Notes under the pieces: model-generated
What the model saw: the letters and a program-made list of their open reading frames with translations, nothing else
The model's database searches: none
Told to the model about the DNA's origin: nothing
Position numbers and translations under genes: made by a program
Shown here: positions 16,158-21,953 of the stretch, in pieces
How positions within the stretch are numbered: the first letter of the stretch is position 1
Layout of the letters: every line of letters begins with the position of its first letter
Origin: Clostridiales bacterium
Lineage (GTDB): Bacteria; Bacillota; Clostridia; Lachnospirales; WQUN01
Direction of reading: 5' to 3'
Length of the DNA: 21,953 nucleotides
Assembly (NCBI GenBank): GCA_031289625.1
Contig: JAITPB010000165.1
Location: 1-21,953, forward strand

Positions 16158-16727
16158 ATGACTATGTTCTCCGTTTTTTTCATCGCGCTCGCATTGGCCG
16201 CGGACGCTTTCGCCGTGTCCGTAGCCAACGGTATCGCCATGAAAGAATATAAAATAAAGTATTCCCTCATCTTTGGTTTTTATTTTGGCTTTTTCCAGTT
16301 TTTCATGCCAGTGATCGGTTATTATATTGGGCAGACGTTTACCATGCTGATCCAGCAATGGAGTCCTTGGCTCGCTTTCGTGCTGCTGAGCCTGATTGGC
16401 GTTAAAATGATTATGGAATCCCTGCGGGAAGAAGATCAGGCAAGCAACGATACGGTAGACGGCATTTTTTCCGTCAAAAATATGTCGGCGCTGGCCGCCG
16501 CTACCAGTATTGACGCGCTGGCCGCCGGGGTCAATTTCGCGCTGATGCGGACGCCTCTTTTAAGCGCCGCCGCGATGATCGGCGTTGTGACTTTTATCCT
16601 ATCCGCGCTCGGCGTTTTGATTGGTAAAAAAGCGGGCGGCTTCTTTCAAAAAGGCGCCGAGAGAATCGGCGGCGTGATATTAATAATCATCGGCCTGCGA
16701 ATTTTGATTGAATCTTTGCTGGCCTGA
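16158..16727 (+). CDS. mntP: Manganese efflux pump MntP
   Basis: The protein has 189 residues and six predicted membrane helices, the standard length of the MntP (DUF204) family. Two inverted repeat halves carry the metal-site aspartates: D16 in AADAFAVSVANG and D119 in TSIDALAAGVNF. It exports Mn(II) from the cytoplasm. The ATG at 16158 has AGGGGAT upstream; a second ATG two codons later is also possible. No yybP-ykoY manganese riboswitch can be fitted into the short upstream gap. It is followed 16 bases later by rimM, an unusual neighbour that probably shares the transcript. Confidence 0.93.
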   Translation: MTMFSVFFIALALAADAFAVSVANGIAMKEYKIKYSLIFGFYFGFFQFFMPVIGYYIGQTFTMLIQQWSPWLAFVLLSLIGVKMIMESLREEDQASNDTVDGIFSVKNMSALAAATSIDALAAGVNFALMRTPLLSAAAMIGVVTFILSALGVLIGKKAGGFFQKGAERIGGVILIIIGLRILIESLLA

Positions 16728-16743
16728 GATGAGGAGATGAGCG

Positions 16744-17280
16744 ATGGATTCTTACTTTACCATTGGAAAAATTGTCAATACACAGGGGCTGAAAGGGGAC
16801 GTCCGCGTCATTCCGTTCACAGATGAGCCGAAGCGCTTTGAGCGGCTCAGCGCGGCGGAGGTTTTTTTTGAACGCGCCGGATCGTCCGGACAGTTGTCCG
16901 GATCATCCTATACGCGGACATACTTTCTGGAAAAAGTTTGGTATCACAAAAAATTTGTCATATTGAAATTTCAGGGCGTTGACGATATATCCGCCGCGGA
17001 GGCTTTGAAAAACGGAGTGATTAAAATCCCGCCCGAACAGGCTCTGCCTTTGGGAAAGGATGAATACTACCTGCGGGATATCTATGATATGACGGTAACG
17101 GCAGCGGACGGAAAAGAGCTGGGGATTGTCACGGACATTCTCCAAACCGGCGCCCACGATGTCTACACGGTGCGAAACGCGGACGGGCGGGAGATTTTAA
17201 TCCCGGCGGTGAAACAATTTGTTTTGCGGGTCGACGTGGCGGCCAAACGCATGACGGTAGATTTGCCGGAAGGGCTATGA
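16744..17280 (+). CDS. rimM: Ribosome maturation factor RimM
   Basis: The protein has 178 residues. The N-terminal RimM domain begins FTIGKIVNTQGLKGDVRVIPFTD (G-x-I-x-x-x-x-G-x-x-G), and the C-terminal PRC-barrel contains LRDIYDMTVTAADGKELGIV and PAVKQFVLRVDVAAKRM. It assists 16S processing and 30S head assembly by binding S19. There is a small Ser/Gly insertion (GSSGQLSGSS) in the first domain. The ribosome binding site is AGGAG. The TGA overlaps the ATG of trmD (ATGA). The common rpsP-KH-rimM-trmD-rplS order is not kept: rpsP and the KH-protein gene are absent upstream. Confidence 0.93.
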   Translation: MDSYFTIGKIVNTQGLKGDVRVIPFTDEPKRFERLSAAEVFFERAGSSGQLSGSSYTRTYFLEKVWYHKKFVILKFQGVDDISAAEALKNGVIKIPPEQALPLGKDEYYLRDIYDMTVTAADGKELGIVTDILQTGAHDVYTVRNADGREILIPAVKQFVLRVDVAAKRMTVDLPEGL

Positions 17281-18278
17281 TTTTTTTTGTACTGACGCTG
17301 TTTCCGCAAATGGTGGCGGACGCCCTGCGCTGCAGCGTCCTCAAGCGGGCGGCGGACGCGGGGCGGATTGATATACGCTGCGTTGATATACGCGATTTTG
17401 CCGCGAACCCGCGCAAACAAGTAGACGACGCCCCTTACGGAGGCGGCGCGGGGATGCTGATGACGCCGGGCCCGGTTTGCGCGGCTTGTGAATACGCGAA
17501 GTCCTCCGCGGGCGCGGACGCTTCTGTATTGTATTTGTCGCCCCAGGGGAAACGTTATCAGCAGAGCGTCGCGGAAGAATTCTCAAAGCGGAAGGCGCTC
17601 ATTTTATTGTGCGGTCATTATGAAGGCATTGACCAGCGCGCGCTGGACGAAATCGGCGCTGAGGAAATTTCTTTGGGCGACTTTATATTGACCGGCGGAG
17701 AAATCGCCGCGATGGCGGTGATTGACAGCGTGGCCCGCCTTCTGCCGGGCGTGCTGGGAAAGGATGAATCTTACTTAAACGAAAGTTTTTCCGACGGCCT
17801 GCTGGAATACCCGCAGTACACGCGCCCGCCTGTGTTTCGGGAGCGCGCCGTTCCTGACGTTCTGCTGTCAGGGCATCATAAAAATATTGCCATGTGGCGT
17901 AGGCGGCAGTCTCTGCTCAAAACCGTTCGCGAACGGCCCGATCTGCTGGCATCCGCGCGGCTTACGCAAGAAGAGACGGCCTATACCGGCGCGTCGAAAG
18001 GAGCTTATATTATGAAAGGCATCATTACCGTCCTCGGCGGGGATCAGGTCGGCATTATCGCGAAGGTATGCCTGTATCTGTCCGACAAGGGGATCAACAT
18101 TTTGGATATATCGCAGACCATTGTACAAGGGTATTTTCATATGATGATGATTGTGGACATTTCGGGCAATCATCGCTTCGAGGATTTGGTGGTGGAGCTG
18201 CTCGGATTGGGCGAGGCAATCGGCGTGCAGATTAAACTGCAGCACGAGGATATCTTCAACAGTATGCACCGGATATGA
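17277..18278 (+). CDS. trmD: tRNA (guanine37-N1)-methyltransferase TrmD fused in frame to an ACT-domain (UPF0237-type) protein
   Basis: Residues 1-245 are a complete TrmD, which makes m1G37 in tRNA with S-adenosylmethionine. The trefoil-knot motifs LLCGHYEGIDQR (110-121) and SLGDFILTGGE (132-142) are present, as are YGGGAGM, YTRPPVF and the C-terminal helix WRRRQSLLKTVRERPDLL. TrmD normally ends at about 240-255 residues, but here no stop occurs. The frame runs into an 88-residue ACT domain starting MKGIITVLGGDQVGIIAKVC, which elsewhere is a free-standing protein of the GcvR-like ACT class. A perfect AAAGGAG lies eight bases before that internal ATG at 18012. So the cell may make a 333-residue fusion, a separate 88-residue ACT protein, or both. 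In the +1 frame a TGA overlaps the internal ATG, so a single-base change could have removed an ordinary ATGA junction. Confidence 0.92.
   Translation: MIFFVLTLFPQMVADALRCSVLKRAADAGRIDIRCVDIRDFAANPRKQVDDAPYGGGAGMLMTPGPVCAACEYAKSSAGADASVLYLSPQGKRYQQSVAEEFSKRKALILLCGHYEGIDQRALDEIGAEEISLGDFILTGGEIAAMAVIDSVARLLPGVLGKDESYLNESFSDGLLEYPQYTRPPVFRERAVPDVLLSGHHKNIAMWRRRQSLLKTVRERPDLLASARLTQEETAYTGASKGAYIMKGIITVLGGDQVGIIAKVCLYLSDKGINILDISQTIVQGYFHMMMIVDISGNHRFEDLVVELLGLGEAIGVQIKLQHEDIFNSMHRI
17997..18014 (+). promoter_or_regulatory. Internal ribosome binding site and ATG for the ACT-domain portion of the trmD frame
   Basis: AAAGGAG at 17997-18003 is followed after eight bases by ATG 18012, exactly where free-standing UPF0237 ACT proteins begin. 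This is the best evidence that the ACT segment (18012-18278) is, or recently was, a separate gene. Confidence 0.7.
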
Positions 18279-18309
18279 AAAAAGAGCTTTATTAAAAAAA
18301 GAGCTTTAT
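18278..18309 (+). repeat. Short A-rich tandem duplication after trmD
   Basis: Two copies of a roughly 16-bp unit of A-run plus GAGCTTTAT lie between the trmD stop and the terminator. It is noncoding and was probably produced by slippage. Confidence 0.7.
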
Positions 18310-18311
18310 CT

Positions 18312-18346
18312 AAAAAAACCCCGGCGAATACCCGCCGGGGTTTTTT
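18312..18346. terminator. Bidirectional intrinsic terminator between trmD and the HipA-like gene
   Basis: A perfect 8-bp stem CCCCGGCG (18319-18326) / CGCCGGGG (18333-18340), loop AATACC, is flanked by seven A and six T. It can terminate the mntP-rimM-trmD transcript and the converging HipA-like transcript. Confidence 0.92.
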
Positions 18347-18391
18347 GTGGGTGAAATTGACCGCGATCCGCGTATCAATAGCCCATATTCC

Positions 18392-19564
18392 TTAACCTGT
18401 TGACATTGGTTCTCTTTCCCATGCTGTCAATAAACTCTCCAACAACTTGACGCGTGTATTTAATGCATCGCACAGTATATTGCGCCGCTGTTCATCCATA
18501 TATTCGCTTAATCGCATTATCTCCATGAACTCATCATCAATTCCGCGCAATGCCGGTATATCAATCCACGAAAGGTCGGTTGCAAGTTTAATTTGCTCGA
18601 AGTGCGTTTTGCGGAACGGCTTGCTTTCGGAATCCCCACGCGCCTTTATCATATGGGCGGGAACATCATACCACATGGATGTTCCGCAGTCATAAATTGG
18701 CGCGAGTCCAAGCCATTCGAGCGTATTAGCGTTACGAACCGCGCCGAAATTGTTGTAGTGCCTGTCCTGATTGCACAGCAAAAAGTCCAGCGCAAGCATT
18801 TGGTCGATACTCTGAACCGCGTTTGGAATACCGAGTGTCTTGCAGCAATCTATAAAATGCTGATATTGTGAAATACTGCCGCGCTGTTTTGCGGCGCCGA
18901 TAATATGCCATGCGCTCACAAGGTCGGTATCACGGGTAATGAAGTCCTCACATACGCTAAGCGGCTTGCCGCCCTCATAGATTACGGTATACGGCGCGTG
19001 GGGAATATTCAGCCGCCGCGCTATTGCAGTCGCAAGTGCTTCATTAAATGGTTCTTGCTGAACAGTCCCGCTCCCGCCTTTAACAAGCATCCTCTTATTG
19101 TCCGCTATAATCCACTTCTTTTTCAGCCAGCCGTCAGAGGTATTATCCGGCGACATCAGGCTGATGTTATCACCAATATCGCGTCCAAACAGCGCGTTAC
19201 CCACATCTTCTGAAAATGAATTGTCGAAAAAATTTACATTTTTCCATTCTACCGGTTTGGCCTCAGAGCGTACCCAATATTGATCGGATAATGATAGTCC
19301 AAAGCACTTGGTCAAAAGCAGAATAGGCGAGGATACTTTGAGTGTTTCCAAAGCGTCGCGCAGACCCGAACGGCTCGCGGGGATTGCGCGTCCGCTCCAC
19401 CAGTTGTTAAGCCATCTGCGATTCGGGATTCCGTTTGTGATCTCTAAGCCAACGGGCAGATGCGCAGGGGTAATTACATTTCCAATCTTAGCGATTGTGC
19501 CGAGTTCATCATCTATCCGCATTTCCAGCACAGGCGTTTCCTTGTGCATTAAAGTGTAAGCCAT
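18392..19564 (-). CDS. HipA-like serine/threonine kinase domain protein
   Basis: The protein has 390 residues. The start is ATG 19564 (MAYTLMHKETPVLEMRID) with AAAGGAG 11 bases upstream; the open frame continues 46 codons further but without family-like sequence. The N-terminal half resembles a family in clostridial genomes often labelled excisionase or HipA-like (HLPVGL, WWSGRAIPASRSG, FGLSLSDQYW). The C-terminal half has HipA-type kinase signs: MLVKGGSG with K162 as the likely ATP-contacting lysine, FNEALATAIARRL, the catalytic loop FLLCNQDRHYNNFG (D267, N272) and the metal-binding PIYDCGTSM (D292). HipA toxins phosphorylate translation components, but this family also appears without antitoxin. 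No HipB-like helix-turn-helix gene adjoins it. It is more AT-rich than the genes on its left, which is compatible with acquisition. Function is unproven. Confidence 0.75.
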   Translation of the reverse strand: MAYTLMHKETPVLEMRIDDELGTIAKIGNVITPAHLPVGLEITNGIPNRRWLNNWWSGRAIPASRSGLRDALETLKVSSPILLLTKCFGLSLSDQYWVRSEAKPVEWKNVNFFDNSFSEDVGNALFGRDIGDNISLMSPDNTSDGWLKKKWIIADNKRMLVKGGSGTVQQEPFNEALATAIARRLNIPHAPYTVIYEGGKPLSVCEDFITRDTDLVSAWHIIGAAKQRGSISQYQHFIDCCKTLGIPNAVQSIDQMLALDFLLCNQDRHYNNFGAVRNANTLEWLGLAPIYDCGTSMWYDVPAHMIKARGDSESKPFRKTHFEQIKLATDLSWIDIPALRGIDDEFMEIMRLSEYMDEQRRNILCDALNTRVKLLESLLTAWEREPMSTG

Positions 19565-19660
19565 TGGGCGATCAGCTCCTTTGGAAAATTCTGATCGCAG
19601 AATATCACAATCGGCCGTGCTTGTACAGCGCTTTTGGCCAATCAATATGTTCACGCGTAT

Positions 19661-19694
19661 AAAAAAAACCAGGCGAATACTCACCTGATTTTTT
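19661..19694 (-). terminator. Intrinsic terminator of the downstream flagellin gene
   Basis: Read on the minus strand, CAGGTGA pairs with TCGCCTG around a short loop, followed by eight T, 13 bases after the flagellin stop. A-runs on the other side make it potentially bidirectional. Its core GGCGAATAC matches the loop region of the terminator at 18312. Confidence 0.8.
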
Positions 19695-19707
19695 GAATGC
19701 AAAAGTT

Positions 19708-20577
19708 TTATCTTAGAAGCTGTAAAACGTTCTGCGGCGCCTGGTTTGCCTGCGACAGCATAGAAGTCGCCGCGCTGGACAGCACGTTCGCCTTGGTCAG
19801 GCTCATCATTTCCTTCGCCATATCCGTGTCGCGGATGCGGGATTCGGAAGCGGACAGATTCTCAGAAGAAATATCCAAACTCTTCATCGTGTAATCCAAA
19901 CGGTTTTGTATCGCGCCCAGTCTCGAGCGCTGATCCGTCACTTTTCCAACCGCTGTGTCCAAATTGGCCAAAAAATTGTCGATTTGACCACCCGTAGCCC
20001 CCCACGAGCCGGCGTTGGCAGCGGATTTGACGGCGGAGGCTAAATCGCTCAAGCCCAAGTCCGACACCTTCATGGCGCCGATAGTAAACTGAATGGATTG
20101 AGACTGATTCGCGCCGACCTGCAGATACAGGGCGCTAGCAGCAGCCGAAAAAGATCCGTTGATCAGCTTTTTGCCGTTAAATTCTACTCTATCCGCCATA
20201 CTGTCGATTTCCTCAAACAGGTTCGTCATTTCCTGCGCGATCTTGCCGCGATCCTTTTCGTCGTTGGTATCGTTGGCCGCCTGCACCGTCAATTCACGCG
20301 CGCGCTGCACCATATCGTCAATCTGCTGCAAACCGCCCTCGGCGGTCTGCACCAGAGAAGAACCATCCTGCGCGTTTTTGGACGCCATGTCCAGGCCGCG
20401 GATTTGCGCCCTCATTTTTTCGGAAATGGCCAAACCCGCCGCGTCGTCCGCCGCGGAATTAATTTTCAAACCGGACGAAAGCCTCGCGGAAGCCTGCGCC
20501 TGTGACGCGCCCACATTTTTCATCGCTCTGTGCGAATTCAGCGCCAACACGTTGGTGTTGATAATCATATTACTCAT
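19708..20577 (-). CDS. fliC: Flagellin (downstream copy)
   Basis: The protein has 289 residues, the short type made of D0 and D1 domains with only a small variable middle. The N-terminus MIINTNVLALNSHRAMKNVG, then ARLSSGLKINSAADDAAGLAISEKMRAQIRGL, and the C-terminus ENLSASESRIRDTDMAKEMM with NVLQLLR are diagnostic. It is secreted through the flagellar export apparatus and polymerises into the filament. The ribosome binding site is AAGGAGG. Transcription probably starts at a sigma-D-type promoter near 20709-20736, and the leader includes a palindromic element. It is closely related to the flagellin at 20872, differing mainly around residues 150-215. Confidence 0.97.
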   Translation of the reverse strand: MSNMIINTNVLALNSHRAMKNVGASQAQASARLSSGLKINSAADDAAGLAISEKMRAQIRGLDMASKNAQDGSSLVQTAEGGLQQIDDMVQRARELTVQAANDTNDEKDRGKIAQEMTNLFEEIDSMADRVEFNGKKLINGSFSAAASALYLQVGANQSQSIQFTIGAMKVSDLGLSDLASAVKSAANAGSWGATGGQIDNFLANLDTAVGKVTDQRSRLGAIQNRLDYTMKSLDISSENLSASESRIRDTDMAKEMMSLTKANVLSSAATSMLSQANQAPQNVLQLLR

Positions 20578-20638
20578 ATCGTATATATCCTCCTTGAAAT
20601 TTTCAGCAAAGCATCCATGCCTTGCGGCCTCTGTCTGC

Positions 20639-20709
20639 TATACTCATGAACGCATTGAGCGGGCGAACACAGTTCGCCCCTACGGGAAAAATTTCCGCTC
20701 GTGAGTATA
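20639..20709. repeat. 71-bp palindromic MITE/REP-like element between the flagellin genes
   Basis: The ends TATACTCA (20639-20646) and TGAGTATA (20702-20709) are perfect inverted repeats, extendable to about 14 bp with two mismatches. Inside is a perfect hairpin GGGCGAAC-ACA-GTTCGCCC (20661-20679) next to CTACGGG. This resembles short palindromic elements with a GTAGGGGCGAAC-type core dispersed in intergenic regions of many Clostridia. Only one copy lies in this window, so its repeat nature is inferred from general knowledge. Confidence 0.65.
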
Positions 20710-20736
20710 TACCGGCTGATTTCCGATATGAGATTA
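20709..20736 (-). promoter_or_regulatory. Sigma-D (sigma-28)-type flagellar promoter
   Basis: On the minus strand TAAT (20736-20733), a 16-bp spacer and GCCGGTAT (20716-20709) compare well with the flagellar consensus TAAA-N15-GCCGATAT (seven of eight in the -10). The last base of the -10 is also the first base of the palindromic element, so transcription would start inside that element. Confidence 0.6.
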
Positions 20737-20785
20737 GTGTTTCCTCTTGTGCTGTGATTATGCGAATTTTGACAAAGCTTGCGCG

Positions 20786-20827
20786 CGCAAAATAAAAATA
20801 TAACGGACGGCAAAATGCCGCCCGTCA
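20786..20827 (-). terminator. Intrinsic terminator of the upstream flagellin gene
   Basis: On the minus strand ACGGGCGGCA pairs with TGCCGTCCGT (one wobble) around a TTT loop and is followed by a T-rich tract. It lies about 45 bases after the flagellin stop, so the two flagellins are probably separate transcripts. Confidence 0.88.
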
Positions 20828-20871
20828 AATCATGGATAAATATTTTTCGTTCTCAAATATCTATAACAAGC

Positions 20872-21735
20872 TTATTTTAACAGCTGTAATACGTTCTGCG
20901 GCGCTTGGTTCGCCTGCGCAAGCATAGAGGTCGCCGCGCTGGACAGTACGTTCGCCTTGGTCAGGTTCATCATTTCTTTCGCCATATCCGTATCGCGGAT
21001 ACGGGATTCAGACGCGGACAAATTCTCAGAAGAAATGTCCAAACTCTTCATCGTATAATCCAAACGGTTTTGTATCGCGCCCAGTTTCGCGCGCTCGTCC
21101 GTCACCGATCCGATCGCTACATCCAAATCGCTTAAAAACGCGTCGATTTCAGAAGCTGCAGCCGTCCACGCGCCGTCGGCGGCTGCGGCGGAGACGGCTG
21201 CGGCTAAATCAGACAGCCCCAAAGAATCCAAGCTCATGGATCCGATGGTAAACTGAATCGACTGCCCTTCGTTCGCGCCGGCTTGCAGATAAAGCGCGGT
21301 GTCCGCGTAGGCTCCATTTATCAATTTTTTACCGTTGAACTCCACTCTGTCCGACATACTGTCGATTTCGCTGAACAGGTTCGTCATTTCCTGTGCGATC
21401 TTACCGCGGTCTTTTTCGTCGTTGGTGTCGTTGGCCGCCTGCACCGTCAATTCACGTGCGCGCTGAACCATGTCGTCTATCTGCTGCATACCGCCTTCGG
21501 CGGTCTGCACCATAGAGGCGCCATCCTGCGCGTTTTTGGAAGCCATATCTAAGCCGCGGATTTGCGATCTCATTTTTTCGGAAATCGCCAGCCCGGCGGC
21601 GTCGTCCGCCGCGGAATTGATTCTCATGCCAGAAGACAGCCTGGCGGAAGCCTGCGCTTGCGCCGCGCCGACGCCTTTCATCGCCCGGTGTGAATTTAAC
21701 GCCAATACATTTGTGTTGATAACCATATTGCTCAT
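20872..21735 (-). CDS. fliC: Flagellin (upstream copy)
   Basis: The protein has 287 residues. The start is ATG 21735 (MSNMVINTNVLALNSHRAMK) with AAGGAGGGG ten bases upstream; the frame is open to 21822 only because the AT-rich leader lacks stops. The conserved N-terminus (ARLSSGMRINSAADDAAGLAISEKMRSQIRGL) and C-terminus (ENLSASESRIRDTDMAKEMM, NVLQLLK) form the D0/D1 core. The short middle (about residues 150-215, Ala/Asp-rich) is the main difference from the downstream flagellin. The two arose by duplication and may co-assemble or be used alternately. Its leader has three 14-bp A/T repeats and a strong hairpin. I could not find a convincing sigma-D promoter. Confidence 0.97.
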   Translation of the reverse strand: MSNMVINTNVLALNSHRAMKGVGAAQAQASARLSSGMRINSAADDAAGLAISEKMRSQIRGLDMASKNAQDGASMVQTAEGGMQQIDDMVQRARELTVQAANDTNDEKDRGKIAQEMTNLFSEIDSMSDRVEFNGKKLINGAYADTALYLQAGANEGQSIQFTIGSMSLDSLGLSDLAAAVSAAAADGAWTAAASEIDAFLSDLDVAIGSVTDERAKLGAIQNRLDYTMKSLDISSENLSASESRIRDTDMAKEMMNLTKANVLSSAATSMLAQANQAPQNVLQLLK

Positions 21736-21778
21736 AACGTAATATCCCCTCCTTGTAGTAGACAAGGTTTCTATACGC

Positions 21779-21818
21779 AAAAATAAATTCAAAAAAATAA
21801 ATTCAAAAAAATAAATTC
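21779..21818. repeat. Three tandem 14-bp A-rich repeats in the upstream flagellin leader
   Basis: Three units of an A-run plus TAAATTC (one of 12 bases, two of 14) lie 44-83 bases upstream of the flagellin ATG. They are noncoding. Copy-number slippage here would change promoter-to-start spacing. Confidence 0.85.
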
Positions 21819-21864
21819 GCAAAAGTAAAGGCTCATATTGTGTTTTAGAATGCTATATTGCCAT

Positions 21865-21895
21865 AAACGCCGGAAACAAGCCATTTCAGGCGTTT
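21865..21895. repeat. 31-bp near-perfect palindrome upstream of the flagellin gene
   Basis: AAACGCC (21865-21871) and GGCGTTT (21889-21895) are perfect inverted arms. After one mismatch GAAA pairs with TTTC, leaving a 7-base loop. No T-run follows on either strand, so it is not a standard terminator. It may be an operator, a leader structure, or part of an intergenic repeat continuing beyond the window. Confidence 0.55.
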
Positions 21896-21953
21896 GCTCA
21901 CTTATTTAGAATGGCCTATTTAAGCCGTTTTTTAGTCAGCCACCTGAAACGCA

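Noticed and set aside
21736..21822. N-terminal extension of the upstream flagellin to 21822
   Set aside because: It is encoded by A/T-rich noncoding repeats. The ribosome binding site and conserved flagellin N-terminus fix the start at 21735.

Overview
The window looks like a chromosomal segment of a motile, Gram-positive-type anaerobe, most likely a member of the Clostridia (Bacillota). The reasons are strong AGGAGG-type ribosome binding sites, frequent GTG and TTG starts, two short flagellins of the clostridial type, a SHOCT-like/DUF4097 protein, a lipoprotein-anchored oligopeptide importer, and a GLUG/Flg_new surface protein. Most core genes are GC-rich. The surface protein at the left end and the HipA-like gene near 18.4-19.6 kb are visibly more AT-rich, which suggests different histories. 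No rRNA, tRNA, CRISPR array or transposase was seen. No gene-free stretch exceeds about 300 bases; the longest is the 294-base gap between the flagellin genes.

Layout. (1) 56-4095, minus strand: one very large secreted surface protein with about 15 GLUG repeats, a Pro/Thr linker, a probable papain-like cysteine peptidase domain, a beta-rich region and a Flg_new repeat. It is broken by a one-base frameshift in a C-rich linker. It has a clear sigma-A promoter and a roughly 120-base leader carrying a 38-codon ORF that ends 2 nt before the main start. (2) 4398-12409, plus strand: a seven-gene operon of M55 D-aminopeptidase (DppA-like), L-Ala-D/L-Glu (dipeptide) epimerase (YkfB-like), and a complete oligopeptide ABC importer (lipoprotein receptor, two permeases, two ATPases). 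By analogy with the Bacillus dpp-ykf cluster it probably imports cell-wall-derived or D-residue peptides and degrades them. (3) 12527-13885, plus strand: a lone Uma2-family protein with its own promoter, then the YebC/PmpR regulator. (4) 13882-16074, minus strand: a YihY/BrkB membrane protein behind a SHOCT/DUF4097 protein, convergent with yebC and overlapping it by four bases. (5) 16158-18278, plus strand: mntP, rimM, and a trmD reading frame fused in frame to an ACT-domain protein that keeps its own ribosome binding site. A strong bidirectional terminator follows. (6) 18392-19564, minus strand: a HipA-like kinase with no visible HipB partner. (7) 19708-21735, minus strand: two closely related flagellin genes, each with its own terminator. 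The downstream one has a sigma-D-type promoter directly abutting a 71-bp palindromic MITE/REP-like element.

The most notable points are the frameshifted peptidase-GLUG surface protein with its unusual leader ORF, the TrmD-ACT fusion, and the palindromic element that would be transcribed as the 5' leader of a flagellin mRNA. I found no convincing evidence of a wholly new multi-gene defence or mobile system.
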